In this document: one piece after another, positions 26,084 through 35,368 of the stretch
Numbering within the stretch: the stretch's first letter is position 1
Layout of the letters: every line of letters starts with the position of its first letter
Assembly: GCF_019602855.1 (NCBI RefSeq)
Contig: NZ_CP080766.1
Location: forward strand, 1,612,001 to 1,676,000
Length of the DNA: 64,000 bases
Direction of reading: 5' to 3'
Origin: Cupriavidus pinatubonensis
GTDB lineage: Bacteria; Pseudomonadota; Gammaproteobacteria; Burkholderiales; Burkholderiaceae
The notes under the pieces: generated by a model
Seen by the model: the letters and a program-made list of their open reading frames with translations, nothing else
Databases searched by the model: none
What the model was told of the DNA's origin: nothing
Position numbers and translations under genes: made by a program

Positions 26084-27631
26084 ATGGCCAAACAAGAGAT
26101 TTCCGCACTCGCTCACAGCGAGGTTGACACCGTTGTGCTGGACGCGCCTGGCAAGACCGTCTACGAATCCCTTTGCGAGAAGATCAACCTGACCCCGGTC
26201 AGGAGCGCACGTCCGGTGGAATCCTTCCAGAGCCCAGAAGCATTGTCCGATTCATCGCTGGATGAGCGTGTTGCGCAAGCGATGCACGTATTCCTGAAGA
26301 TGATCCAGGATTCATCGCAGCAGGTGGACCGGCTCGATAAGAGCCTGCTGGATTTTCATATCGCGCACCTGGACGAGCAGATCAGCCGCCAGCTTGATGC
26401 AATCATGCACCACGAAACATTCCAGCAGATCGAGTCTGCGTGGCGCGGGCTGAAGTTCCTGGTCGACCGCACGGACTTCCGCAAGAACGTCAAGATCGAG
26501 GTGCTGGATGCTTCCAAGGAAGCATTGCGCCAGGACTTCGAAGACACGCCGGAAGTGATCCAGAGCGGCTTGTACCTGCATACGTACATCCAGGAATACG
26601 ACACGCCGGGCGGCGAGCCGATCGGCTCGATCATCTCCAACTACGCGTTCGATCGCAGCCCCCAGGATATCGCCCTGCTGCGCAATATCTCGAAGGTTTC
26701 GGCGGCGGCCCACATGCCGTTCATTGGATCGGTGTCACCGAAGTTCTTTGGTAAGGACTCGATGGAGGACGTGGCCAGCATTCGAGACATCGGCAATTAT
26801 TTTGACCGTGCGGAATACCTGAAGTGGAAGAGCTTCCGCGATTCCGACGATGCCCGCTACATCGGCCTGACGCTGCCGCGCTTCCTCGCACGTTTGCCCT
26901 ATGGTCCCGAAACGGTGCCAGTGCGCGCCTTCAACTATACCGAGGCCGTCAAGGGCCCCGATCACAATCGCTATCTGTGGGCGAATGCCTCGTTCGCCTT
27001 TGCCGCAAACATGGTGCAAAGCTTCATCAAGAACGGCTGGTGCGTGCAGATTCGCGGCCCGCAGGCCGGCGGCCTGGTGGAGGACCTGCCGATCCACTTG
27101 TATGACCTGGGTACCGGTAATCAGGCCAAGATCCCCACCGAGGTGCTGATCCCGGAAACGCGCGAGTTCGAGTTCGCCAATCTGGGCTTCATCCCGCTGT
27201 CGTACTACAAGAACCACGACTTCGCTTGCTTCTTCTCGGCGCACTCCACGCAGAAGCCGGCGCTCTATGACACCAGCGAGGCCACGGCCAACAGCCGGGT
27301 CAACGCGCGCCTGCCATACATTTTCCTGCTGTCGCGGATCGCCCATTACCTGAAGCTGATTCAGCGCGAGAACATCGGCACCACCAAGGACAGGCGCCTG
27401 CTGGAGCTGGAGCTGAACACGTGGGTCAAAACGCTGGTGACAGAAATGACCGATCCGGGCGACGAGCTGCAGGCCTCGCACCCGCTGCGCGAGGCGAAGG
27501 TAATTGTCGAGGATATCGAGGACAACCCGGGCTTCTTCCGCGTCAAGCTTTTCATCGTGCCGCACTTCCAGATCGAGGGCTTGGACATCAACCTGTCGCT
27601 GGTGTCGCAGATGCCGAAGGCGAAGAACTGA
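26084..27631 (+). CDS. tssC: T6SS contractile sheath large subunit TssC
   Basis: 515 residues of the TssC/VipB family, full length. Diagnostic stretches include 'HHETFQQIESAWRGLKFLVD', 'IISNYAFDRSPQDIALLRNI', 'RYIGLTLPRFLARLPYG' and the C-terminal 'DNPGFFRVKLFIVPHFQIEG'. It builds the sheath with TssB; the sheath is recycled by ClpV encoded further down. I use the ATG at 26084 with AGGA nine bases upstream; an in-frame TTG at 26075 is possible. A strong hairpin follows the gene. Confidence 0.97.
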   Translation: MAKQEISALAHSEVDTVVLDAPGKTVYESLCEKINLTPVRSARPVESFQSPEALSDSSLDERVAQAMHVFLKMIQDSSQQVDRLDKSLLDFHIAHLDEQISRQLDAIMHHETFQQIESAWRGLKFLVDRTDFRKNVKIEVLDASKEALRQDFEDTPEVIQSGLYLHTYIQEYDTPGGEPIGSIISNYAFDRSPQDIALLRNISKVSAAAHMPFIGSVSPKFFGKDSMEDVASIRDIGNYFDRAEYLKWKSFRDSDDARYIGLTLPRFLARLPYGPETVPVRAFNYTEAVKGPDHNRYLWANASFAFAANMVQSFIKNGWCVQIRGPQAGGLVEDLPIHLYDLGTGNQAKIPTEVLIPETREFEFANLGFIPLSYYKNHDFACFFSAHSTQKPALYDTSEATANSRVNARLPYIFLLSRIAHYLKLIQRENIGTTKDRRLLELELNTWVKTLVTEMTDPGDELQASHPLREAKVIVEDIEDNPGFFRVKLFIVPHFQIEGLDINLSLVSQMPKAKN

Positions 27632-27657
27632 GTGCACTGAACCGGTTCGCCAGCACT

Positions 27658-27700
27658 GCTGCGCATTGCGTGGAGGAAAGTCCTCCATGCAATGCGCAGC
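27658..27700 (+). repeat. long stem-loop between tssC and tssK
   Basis: Left arm 27658-27677 pairs with right arm 27681-27700 over 20 positions with a single G-T mismatch (a G-U pair in RNA) and a 3-base loop. No T-run follows, so it is not a classic terminator. It sits 46 bases before the tssK start. An mRNA processing or stabilising element, or partial attenuation, would set sheath proteins above baseplate proteins. Confidence 0.7.
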
Positions 27701-27746
27701 CTCAGCCACGATGACGCGCCTCAGACTGCGCGGCGATTGATCACAC

Positions 27747-29093
27747 ATGAAGATAACGAGACCGCTGTGGGCACAAGGCATTTTCATGACTCCACAGCAT
27801 TTTCAGCAGCAAGCGCTGTGGGAGCGCCATACCGACGAGCTGGTTGCGCGCATTGCGTGTCCGGAGCCGTGGGGCACCGTTCGTGTCGCACTCGACCCGC
27901 AAGCGCTATCCATCCACCGACTGGCCGTCAGTGCCTTGACTGTGCGCCTGCCCGACGGAACGGTGATTGACACGGAAACCGCGGACCGCACGCCACCGGC
28001 ACGCGATCTCGCCGATGTGCCGGCTAGTGTCGATGCGGCAGTCGTACTGGTCGGCCTGCCACTGGTGGACGCCCAGGGTGGCAACTGCATGGAGGACGGC
28101 GAGCGTCCCGCCCGGCCGCGACGCTTCGTGCGCGAGTATCTGTCAGTGGCCGATCTGCATGGCGAAGGCAAGGAAGAGATTAGCGTCGAGCGGCACGCGC
28201 TCGCACTGCTCTTCGATTTCGAGGCCCACGGCGACTATGTGACCTGCCCGATCGCCCGGCTGATCCGCACGCCGCACGGGCGATTTGAACTCGACCCGAC
28301 ATTCGTGCCGCCGTGCTTGCTTGTCGCTGCGAGCGATAGGCTTACCGAGCGGATGAAGCGGCTCTCGGAGATCCTTGCCGCCAAGAGTGCGAGCCTGGCC
28401 GTGCGCCGAAGGGAGCGCTCGGACCAGATTGCCGACTTCGCCGTGGCAGATGTGGCGCTCTTCTGGCTGCTGCATAGCGTCAACAGCAATTGGCCGGAGC
28501 TGGCCCGCCTGTGTGCAGCACCGCGGCAACATCCGGAACGACTCTATGGCGTGCTGTCCCGCCTGGCCGGGGCGCTGCTGACTTTCTCGACCACCGAGAC
28601 ATTACAGGCCATTCCCGCTTACAACCACTTGGCGCCAGAACCGGTGTTCGCGGAACTGGAATCGCTAATCCGCACGCTGCTCGACACAGTCATCCCGTCG
28701 CGGGTGGTTCCCGTTGCGCTGGAACGAACAAGGCCCACGGCCTGGGTTGGCAAGATCCTCGACGAACGGCTGGTGGAAGGCGCCGAGTACTACTTGTCCG
28801 TCCAGGCAGGCTTGCCCGCTCACACACTGCTCGAACAGCTGCCGCGCCTGTGCAAGGCAGGTGCGCCAGACGAAGTCGAACAGATCGTCAACTCAGCGCT
28901 GCCGGGTATTCCCTTGCGCACCATGTCCCGCCTTCCCGCAGCGATTCCGGTCCGTGTCGAGAATCAGTACTTCGCACTGGATAGCGCGCATCCGGCCTTC
29001 CAGCGCATGCTGGCCGCGCGCGCGTGCCAGTTCTATGTTCCGGCCTCCGTGCCGGACGTATCGCTTGAACTTTTTGCGGTATTGCCGGCATGA
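27747..29093 (+). CDS. tssK: T6SS baseplate-membrane connector TssK
   Basis: 448 residues of the TssK/VasE/ImpJ family. The N-terminal 'PLWAQGIFMTPQHFQQQALW' is the family hallmark (W-x-x-G-x-x-L-x-P-Q-H-F), and the C-terminal 'RVENQYFALDSAHPAFQRML' matches the shoulder and head part that binds TssL/TssM. TssK trimers tie the baseplate wedges to the membrane complex. Its 3' end overlaps tssL by four bases. Confidence 0.97.
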   Translation: MKITRPLWAQGIFMTPQHFQQQALWERHTDELVARIACPEPWGTVRVALDPQALSIHRLAVSALTVRLPDGTVIDTETADRTPPARDLADVPASVDAAVVLVGLPLVDAQGGNCMEDGERPARPRRFVREYLSVADLHGEGKEEISVERHALALLFDFEAHGDYVTCPIARLIRTPHGRFELDPTFVPPCLLVAASDRLTERMKRLSEILAAKSASLAVRRRERSDQIADFAVADVALFWLLHSVNSNWPELARLCAAPRQHPERLYGVLSRLAGALLTFSTTETLQAIPAYNHLAPEPVFAELESLIRTLLDTVIPSRVVPVALERTRPTAWVGKILDERLVEGAEYYLSVQAGLPAHTLLEQLPRLCKAGAPDEVEQIVNSALPGIPLRTMSRLPAAIPVRVENQYFALDSAHPAFQRMLAARACQFYVPASVPDVSLELFAVLPA

Positions 29094-29737
29094 CGACGCT
29101 TACTACCATTCTGCCTCTCGCCTTGCGCGACACGGCCTTGACCGTTACGGAACTTGCCGGGGAAGCCAAGCCGGAGACTTTCGAGACCTTCCGGACCAGG
29201 TGCCTTGAGCACTTGAGCCGCCTGCGTGAAGAGTTCCACGCGGCCGGGCATTCGACGGCCGTGGTCGAAGATGCGGCCTACGCCCAATGCGCGTTGCTGG
29301 ACGAGGTGGCCTTGCGCAGTCTGCAGGCCAAGGAGCGCGATGCCTGGGAACGTGAACCCCTGCAGGTCAAGGAGTTCCAGAGCCATGACGCTGGCGAGGA
29401 ACTGATTGCCCGCATCGAGCGCCGATTGGCCGAACCCCAGCCGGTGTTGCCCCTGCTGGCCGTCTTCTACACCGTGCTGGGGCTGGGCTTCCAGGGCAAG
29501 TTCGCGCTGGAGGGCACCGGCGCCCGCGAGCGGCTGATGCGTGCCATCGACGAGCGTCTGGAGCGTGGCGGCGTTCAAAAGAACACGGGGCCGGTGATCG
29601 TTACGAGTGGGCAGGCAAGAGAATGGCGAGGCCTGTCGCCAGTGGCCTGGGTGGGCATCGCCCTGGCTGGTGCGGCTCTGGTCTATGTTGCGCTGGACCG
29701 ATGGCTGGCCGTGTCGATCGCCCAGCTCGGTGGCTGA
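29090..29737 (+). CDS. tssL: T6SS inner-membrane protein TssL (DotU family)
   Basis: 215 residues: a cytoplasmic helical DotU domain ('AYAQCALLDEVALRSLQAKE', 'LPLLAVFYTVLGLGFQGKFA') and a single C-terminal membrane anchor (about residues 184-202). It has no peptidoglycan-binding extension of its own; an OmpA-domain protein is encoded immediately downstream. TssL dimers join TssM in the membrane complex and receive TssK. Confidence 0.95.
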   Translation: MTTLTTILPLALRDTALTVTELAGEAKPETFETFRTRCLEHLSRLREEFHAAGHSTAVVEDAAYAQCALLDEVALRSLQAKERDAWEREPLQVKEFQSHDAGEELIARIERRLAEPQPVLPLLAVFYTVLGLGFQGKFALEGTGARERLMRAIDERLERGGVQKNTGPVIVTSGQAREWRGLSPVAWVGIALAGAALVYVALDRWLAVSIAQLGG

Positions 29738-29747
29738 AAGGGTGTTC

Positions 29748-31469
29748 GTGACAGGCTATCCCTATCGCACGCTTTTCAGTTGGGTCACGGCGCTCGCGCT
29801 GGCCTGGCTGGCCCTCAGCTCTCCCTGGGCAATGACCTGGAACCTGCTGCTGGCCGGGCTCGTCATCGTGCTGGCGCTTGTGGCTATCGTGGTTGCGACG
29901 CGGCGTGCCCGTGCCCGCAGACAGGCGTCGCGGGCCGTACTGGAGGCCATCCACGTGTCGTTGGACACGCTTCCGGGAGACCTTCGCCAAAACACCCCGA
30001 TCGTGCTGACCGTGGGCGACTGCGCGCCCGCGCTGGTCTTTGGCGAACCGCTGGTTCGGATGACGGACGCCGCGATCTGGGTGCGCGTGCACGAGCCCAC
30101 CAGGCTGGCCTACGTGGCCGATGCGCTGAAGCGCTGGCGCGAGGGCCAGGGGCCCGATGCCGTCGCGTGCCTGGTAGGCGCGGACCAGGCATGCGATCCG
30201 GCTACGCTCAGCGCTGGACTCAGGCGTTGGCGTGCTGCTATCGGCGAGGCCAGTCGTGCCGTCGGGTATCCGCTGCCGGTCTGCGTCGCCGTGTACGCGG
30301 AAGAAGCCAGCGGCCCCCCTGATGACTGCCCGTGGTTTGGCATCTCTGGCGGGAGCCTGCCCTCGGGAGAAGCGCTGTGCGACCAACTGGCCGACCGCCT
30401 TGCACAGTATCCGCAGGCGGCAGCGCCAGTTGACCGTGCGGAGCGCATGGGGCGCGCCGCACGCCTGGATGCGCTCGTCAGGTGGGCGTCCGGCGCATTG
30501 TTGCCGGCCTTGCGGGATGACGGGCGGGAATCAGGACGAAGCGGGCGCCCGGTCCGCGTGGCGGCCTTCGGCGTGACTGCCGTGAAAGGCATCCCGGCTC
30601 ATGATTCGCTCTACGCCCGTTTTGTGACGCAGCTCACTGGATTGGCAACGTCCGCACGGGAAGGGAATAGGGCGTCCTATCCCTTGCCGGATGCATTGAT
30701 CCGTGGCATTGCTGTGCAGCCTGTGCGACGCGCCTTGCCGAGCGCGTTAGCACACGCCTTTGCCTGGCTGGCCCTGAGCTTCTGCGCGGCCGCAGCCGCG
30801 TCAGCTTGGCAGAACCGCGCATTGGTGACGCGCGTCTTTGGCGACATGGCCCATTACCGCACCATCGGCGCGGAGCACGACGCCGCACGGGTCGACGCGT
30901 TGCAGGCGCTCAAGCGCGATCGAGATGAACTCGAGCAGTACCAGAGCGCCGGCGTGCCGCCACGGCTCGGGCTGGGCTTCTATCGGGGCGCGAAGCTGCT
31001 GGCGCCCCTCAACACCCTGATCGCAGGCTATCAGCCGCCAGCACCACCGCCTTCGACCATCGAACTGAACAGCCTTTCGCTGTTCAAGAGCGGCAGCGCG
31101 GTGCTCAATCCCGGGTCCAACCGCGTCCTGATCGGCGCGCTGGAGCTGATCAAGGCTCATCCGGACAAGCGCGTACTGGTTGCTGGACACACCGACGCCG
31201 TAGGCGCCGCCCAATCAAACCTCAAGCTGTCCGAGGCACGTGCCGCCTCGGTGCGCGACTGGCTCGCCGATGCGGCTGGTCTGCCGGTGACGCGCTTCGC
31301 AATCCAGGGCTATGGCGACACCCGTCCCAAAGCACCCAACGACACGGAAGCCGGACGTTCGGCTAACCGCCGTGTCGAGATTACCCTCGTCCCAGATTGC
31401 CGCGATGACCGTCGCGGCGTTCAGGAAACTTTGGGCCAGTCGGCCTGTTCATTCCAGCAAAAGGAGTAG
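29748..31469 (+). CDS. IcmF/TssM-like N-terminal region fused to an OmpA peptidoglycan-binding domain
   Basis: 573 residues from the GTG at 29748 (AAAGGG five bases upstream; a GTG at 29730 overlapping tssL is possible). Two N-terminal membrane segments (about 9-25, 31-51), a cytoplasmic domain, a third membrane segment (about 332-354), a short periplasmic linker ending in 'PPAPPP', and an OmpA C-terminal domain (about 437-550, 'AGHTDAVGAAQSNLKLSEAR', 'GRSANRRVEI'). Layout parallels TssM of this locus; after the third segment both share R-x-x-A-L-x-x-L ... G-x-x-R-x-A-x-x-L (380-418 here, 398-435 in TssM). It probably anchors the membrane complex to peptidoglycan. Confidence 0.9.
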   Translation: MTGYPYRTLFSWVTALALAWLALSSPWAMTWNLLLAGLVIVLALVAIVVATRRARARRQASRAVLEAIHVSLDTLPGDLRQNTPIVLTVGDCAPALVFGEPLVRMTDAAIWVRVHEPTRLAYVADALKRWREGQGPDAVACLVGADQACDPATLSAGLRRWRAAIGEASRAVGYPLPVCVAVYAEEASGPPDDCPWFGISGGSLPSGEALCDQLADRLAQYPQAAAPVDRAERMGRAARLDALVRWASGALLPALRDDGRESGRSGRPVRVAAFGVTAVKGIPAHDSLYARFVTQLTGLATSAREGNRASYPLPDALIRGIAVQPVRRALPSALAHAFAWLALSFCAAAAASAWQNRALVTRVFGDMAHYRTIGAEHDAARVDALQALKRDRDELEQYQSAGVPPRLGLGFYRGAKLLAPLNTLIAGYQPPAPPPSTIELNSLSLFKSGSAVLNPGSNRVLIGALELIKAHPDKRVLVAGHTDAVGAAQSNLKLSEARAASVRDWLADAAGLPVTRFAIQGYGDTRPKAPNDTEAGRSANRRVEITLVPDCRDDRRGVQETLGQSACSFQQKE

Positions 31470-31475
31470 GAAGCA

Positions 31476-31961
31476 ATGGCAATTCCCGCATACATGTGGA
31501 TCAAGGACGACGGCGGAGCCGATATCAAGGGCTCGGTCACCGTGTCCGGCCGCGAGGGCAGCGTCGAAGTCGTCGCCTTCGACCACGCCGTCAACATCCC
31601 GACCGACTCGAACACCGGCAAGCTGACCGGCACCCGCGTGCACAAGCCGATCGTGTTCACCAAGGAAACGGATGCCTCGACCCCCTACCTGTACAAGGCG
31701 GTCACCAGCGGACAGACGCTGAAGTCGATTGAGATCAAGTGGTACAAGATCGATGACGCCGGCAAGGAGAAGGAGTACTTCAACACCAAGCTGGAAAACG
31801 TCAAGGTGGTCGGCGTCACGCCGAAGATGCTGGACATCAAGAACCCGGCCTACGAAAAACATAACCATCTCGAGGACATCGAGCTGCGCTACGAGAAGAT
31901 CATCTGGTCGTATAAGGACGGCAACATCATTCACGCCGACAGCTGGAACGAGCGCTCATAA
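31476..31961 (+). CDS. hcp: T6SS inner-tube protein Hcp (TssD)
   Basis: 161 residues of the Hcp family: 'PAYMWIKDDGGADIKGSVTV' at the start and 'LEDIELRYEKIIWSYKDGNI' at the end are typical. Hexameric rings stack to form the tube that is fired through the sheath. GGAG-like AAAAGGAG lies just upstream (31462-31469, within the end of the previous gene), a strong ribosome site suiting a highly made protein. Repeats follow before clpV. Confidence 0.97.
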   Translation: MAIPAYMWIKDDGGADIKGSVTVSGREGSVEVVAFDHAVNIPTDSNTGKLTGTRVHKPIVFTKETDASTPYLYKAVTSGQTLKSIEIKWYKIDDAGKEKEYFNTKLENVKVVGVTPKMLDIKNPAYEKHNHLEDIELRYEKIIWSYKDGNIIHADSWNERS

Positions 31962-31972
31962 GCGCCATATAG

Positions 31973-32016
31973 CCGGTGCCTGACACCGGACCGCAATGCG
32001 TGCGGCACCTGACACC
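31973..32016 (+). repeat. paired GGTGCCTGACACC-type repeats between hcp and clpV
   Basis: CCGGTG (31973-31978) and CACCGG (31984-31989) form a hairpin with a 5-base loop. GGTGCCTGACACC (31975-31987) recurs with one change as GGCACCTGACACC (32004-32016). The elements resemble small dispersed hairpin repeats and could lower transcription into clpV or protect hcp mRNA. Confidence 0.55.
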
Positions 32017-32052
32017 AGTTGCCGCACTTCACTTTCTCTTCTGCAGTTCGCC

Positions 32053-34737
32053 ATGACCAGCCGTGACTATTCCCCGTTTCTGCGCCGCCTGAATGCGCAC
32101 TGCGCCCATGCGCTGGCCGATGCCGCCAGCCTTTGTGAAACGCGAGCCCACCGGGACATCGAGGTGGAGCACTGGCTGGTCAAGTTGTTGGAACTCGGCG
32201 AAGGCGACCTGCTGGCGATCCTGCGGCGATATGAACTGGACGTGGATGGAGTCTGGAATGGTCTGCTTACCGCCATTGACCGGCTGCCACACGACCTGCG
32301 CGGCAAGCCGGGATTGTCGGCACGTCTTGGCCAATGGCTGGAAGCGGCCTGGGTCAAGGCCTCTCTTGATAGCGGGGCGCATTCGATCCGCTCCGCCCAC
32401 CTCCTGGCCGCGTTGGCGGAGACTCCCAACCTGCTGCGGGCGCCGGATGCCTGGCCATTGCTGAGTATTTCGGCGACACAGATTGAACGCCTGATTCCTG
32501 AACTGGATAAGATCTCCACCGAAGCTGATCTCCCGGGTGCATCTCCCACGCCGGCAAATCCGCGGATGTCCGACTCCCCATCGCAGACGCCGACGATGCC
32601 ACCCCGACCGTTGCCGGGTCAGGCCGACACCTCTGCGCTGGCACGGTTCACTACCGACATTACGCAGAAGGCGCGCGACGGCAGAATCGACCCCGTGTTC
32701 GGCCGTGACACGGAGATCCGCCAGATGATCGATATTCTCGCGCGTCGCCGTAAGAACAATCCGATCCTGGTAGGCGAGCCGGGGGTAGGTAAAACGGCGC
32801 TGGTCGAAGGGCTGGCCCTTAAGATCGCGCAAGCAGATGTCCCGGCAGTCATCCGCGATGTCAGCGTGCTGACGCTGGATCTGGGGCTCCTGCAGGCCGG
32901 AGCTGGCGTCAAGGGAGAGTTCGAACAGCGCCTCAAGAACGTGATGGAGGCCGTGCAGCAGTCGTCCACGCCGATCTTGCTCTTCATCGACGAGGCGCAC
33001 ACGCTGATTGGCGCGGGCAACAATGCCGGCGGCGCCGACGCCGCCAACCTCCTGAAACCCGCGCTTGCACGCGGCGAACTGCGCACGATCGCCGCAACGA
33101 CCTGGTCGGAATACAAGCAGTACTTTGAGCGTGACGCGGCGCTTGAGCGCCGGTTCCAGATGGTCAAGGTCGACGAGCCAGACGATGACGGCGCTTGCCT
33201 GATGCTGCGGGGACTCAAGGAGCGCTATGCGCAGCACCACGGGGTGCACATCACCGATGCAGCAGTTGCAGCAGCGGTCAGACTTTCGCGCCGGTATCTC
33301 ACCGGGCGCCAGTTGCCTGACAAGGCGGTAGATCTGCTCGACACTGCCGCCGCTCGCGTGCGGATGAGCCAGGAGGCGACACCGGTCGCCATCTCCGCCT
33401 GCGAAGCCGAGCGCGCCGCACTGGAGGTCGAGCGAACCGCCCTGCGACAGGATCAGGGTGCCACCGGGACCAGCGACGCCGAACGGCTGGCCGCCATCGA
33501 TGAGCGACTGGCGTCACTGGATGCCCAACACGAAGAGCTTGAGCGCTCCTTTGCCGAACAGAAGGACTCCGCGCAGGCGCTGCTGGCCTTGCGTGGGCAA
33601 TGGCAAGCCGCCTCGGATGCTTCGGTGCGCCGGGATCTGGAGCCGTCGATCCTGGCAGCACACCAGGTGCTCGCGCGTGCCGGCCAGACGTCCCTGATTC
33701 ATGCGGAAGTCGATGAGAACGTCATCGCGCAGGTCATCGCCGACTGGACCGGGGTTCCAGTCGACAGTCAGCTGTCCAATGAACTCGCCACGTTGCTGGA
33801 ACTGGAATCCCGCTTGGGTGAGGTGGTGGTGGGTCAGGACGAAGCGCTGGCCGCGCTTGGCAAGAGCCTGCGTGCTGCCAGGGCGGGGCTCAAGTGCGAG
33901 GAAGCACCCATTGGGGTTTTTCTGCTAGTCGGTCCGTCCGGAGTCGGCAAGACAGAAACTGCGCGAGCATTGGCCGACCTGATGTTTGGCGGAGAGCGAT
34001 CGCTCATTACCATCAACCTGTCTGAATATCAGGAGGCACACACCGTCTCCCAGTTGAAGGGTTCGCCGCCGGGCTATGTTGGCTATGGCGAAGGCGGCAT
34101 CCTGACCGAGGCCGTTCACCAGCGTCCCTACAGTGTGGTGTTGCTGGATGAAGTGGAAAAGGCCCACCGCGATGTGCTGAACCTGTTCTACCAGGTGTTC
34201 GATCGCGGCTTCATGCGCGACGGCGAGGGCCGGGTCATTGACTTCCGCAACACGGTCATTCTCATGACGTCGAACCTGGGCAGCGATGAAATTCTTGCAG
34301 CCAACCAGGCCGTTGCCGAAGCTGGCGGCGATATCACCACCGCCATACTGATGGAGACCATCCGGCCCCAGCTGGTGGACCATTTCCAGCCCGCGTTGCT
34401 GGCGCGCTTCCAGACCGTCGTATACCGTCCCCTCGCCGCCGAGGCCATGGAAAGGATCGTACGCATGAAGCTCGCGAAGGTGGCAACTCGCATCGAGCGC
34501 CGCTTCGGCGTGCCACTGCAGTGCGAGGACGCGCTGGTGGCCGAGTTGGTCCGTGCCTGCCTGCTCCCCGATTCCGGCGCCCGCAACATCGACAGCCTGC
34601 TGGATCAGCAGATTCTGCCTGTGCTGGCGCGCGAGTTGCTCGCGCGCATGATGGACACGCAAATCCTGGCCGCAATCCGGCTGTCGCTTTCCGACGAAGA
34701 CGGTATTGGCGTGGAGATTGAAGAGGTGTCGCGGTGA
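32053..34737 (+). CDS. clpV: T6SS AAA+ ATPase ClpV (TssH)
   Basis: 894 residues from the ATG at 32053. Clp N-terminal domain (1-150), linker rich in Pro/Ser/Thr (160-190), first AAA+ module with Walker A 'GEPGVGKTA' (241-249) and Walker B 'LLFIDEAHT', middle coiled-coil, second AAA+ module with 'GPSGVGKTE' (about 627-635), and C-terminal small domain. ClpV disassembles contracted TssB/TssC sheaths for reuse. The 3' end overlaps tssE. An upstream in-frame start at 31996 would extend into the repeat region and is not preferred. Confidence 0.97.
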   Translation: MTSRDYSPFLRRLNAHCAHALADAASLCETRAHRDIEVEHWLVKLLELGEGDLLAILRRYELDVDGVWNGLLTAIDRLPHDLRGKPGLSARLGQWLEAAWVKASLDSGAHSIRSAHLLAALAETPNLLRAPDAWPLLSISATQIERLIPELDKISTEADLPGASPTPANPRMSDSPSQTPTMPPRPLPGQADTSALARFTTDITQKARDGRIDPVFGRDTEIRQMIDILARRRKNNPILVGEPGVGKTALVEGLALKIAQADVPAVIRDVSVLTLDLGLLQAGAGVKGEFEQRLKNVMEAVQQSSTPILLFIDEAHTLIGAGNNAGGADAANLLKPALARGELRTIAATTWSEYKQYFERDAALERRFQMVKVDEPDDDGACLMLRGLKERYAQHHGVHITDAAVAAAVRLSRRYLTGRQLPDKAVDLLDTAAARVRMSQEATPVAISACEAERAALEVERTALRQDQGATGTSDAERLAAIDERLASLDAQHEELERSFAEQKDSAQALLALRGQWQAASDASVRRDLEPSILAAHQVLARAGQTSLIHAEVDENVIAQVIADWTGVPVDSQLSNELATLLELESRLGEVVVGQDEALAALGKSLRAARAGLKCEEAPIGVFLLVGPSGVGKTETARALADLMFGGERSLITINLSEYQEAHTVSQLKGSPPGYVGYGEGGILTEAVHQRPYSVVLLDEVEKAHRDVLNLFYQVFDRGFMRDGEGRVIDFRNTVILMTSNLGSDEILAANQAVAEAGGDITTAILMETIRPQLVDHFQPALLARFQTVVYRPLAAEAMERIVRMKLAKVATRIERRFGVPLQCEDALVAELVRACLLPDSGARNIDSLLDQQILPVLARELLARMMDTQILAAIRLSLSDEDGIGVEIEEVSR

Positions 34738-35168
34738 CGCGGGGCGGGCCAGGGCTCTTCGAGGCGGTGACGGGATATTTTGCGAACGGCGTCGCCGTGG
34801 ACGAGTTCGATCCGGCCACGCAGACCTTCTTGTCAGTGCAGGACAACATCCAGCGCATCCTCAACAGTCGCCGGGGCGGGCTGGCACACCTGCCCGACTA
34901 TGGACTTGGAGACCTGTCGCGGATTTACCGCCACCTGCCAGCTTCCGCGCACACGCTCCAGCGGGAGATCGAGGCAACGCTGCTGCGCTACGAGCCACGT
35001 CTCAGGGCGATCGACATCACGATCGAGGAAACGGAGCCCGGCATGCTGCTGAGCTTCACCATGAGCTGCCACCTGCATCAGGCGGGGCTCGTGCGTTTCG
35101 GCACCCATTTCACGCCGGACGGCAAGACGCGGCTCAAGCTGCTGAAGGCCGTACAGGACCGGCACTGA
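34734..35168 (+). CDS. tssE: T6SS baseplate protein TssE (gp25-like)
   Basis: 144 residues of the gp25/TssE family: 'DNIQRILNSRRGGLAHLPDY' with 'GLGDLSRIY', then 'REIEATLLRYEPRL' including the conserved E-P-R. The GTG start overlaps the clpV stop (GTGA). TssE is part of the baseplate wedge and starts sheath polymerisation. Last gene of the plus-strand operon. Confidence 0.95.
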   Translation: MTRGGPGLFEAVTGYFANGVAVDEFDPATQTFLSVQDNIQRILNSRRGGLAHLPDYGLGDLSRIYRHLPASAHTLQREIEATLLRYEPRLRAIDITIEETEPGMLLSFTMSCHLHQAGLVRFGTHFTPDGKTRLKLLKAVQDRH

Positions 35169-35213
35169 CCCATCGCGTTACGACGACAATCCCCATCCCC
35201 CTGATCGAAAACC

Positions 35214-35241
35214 CAAAAAAATCGCCGCTTGCGGCGGCGAT
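35214..35241 (-). terminator. rho-independent terminator downstream of the patatin gene
   Basis: On the minus strand an 8-bp stem (35241-35234 with 35228-35221, loop of 5) is followed by seven T (35220-35214). It lies about 130 bases after the stop of the patatin gene. On the plus strand the hairpin has no T-run, so it terminates the T6SS operon poorly, if at all. Confidence 0.75.
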
Positions 35242-35368
35242 GGGGAAGGGGGGCGTCAGTCAAGACGGGGTCTGTGTCTCAACGACAAGGACATTATACC
35301 TTATGTATTAAGACATTACATACAACTTTAGTGGGGCAACGCTGAGCAACAATTGAATAGTCAACCCC

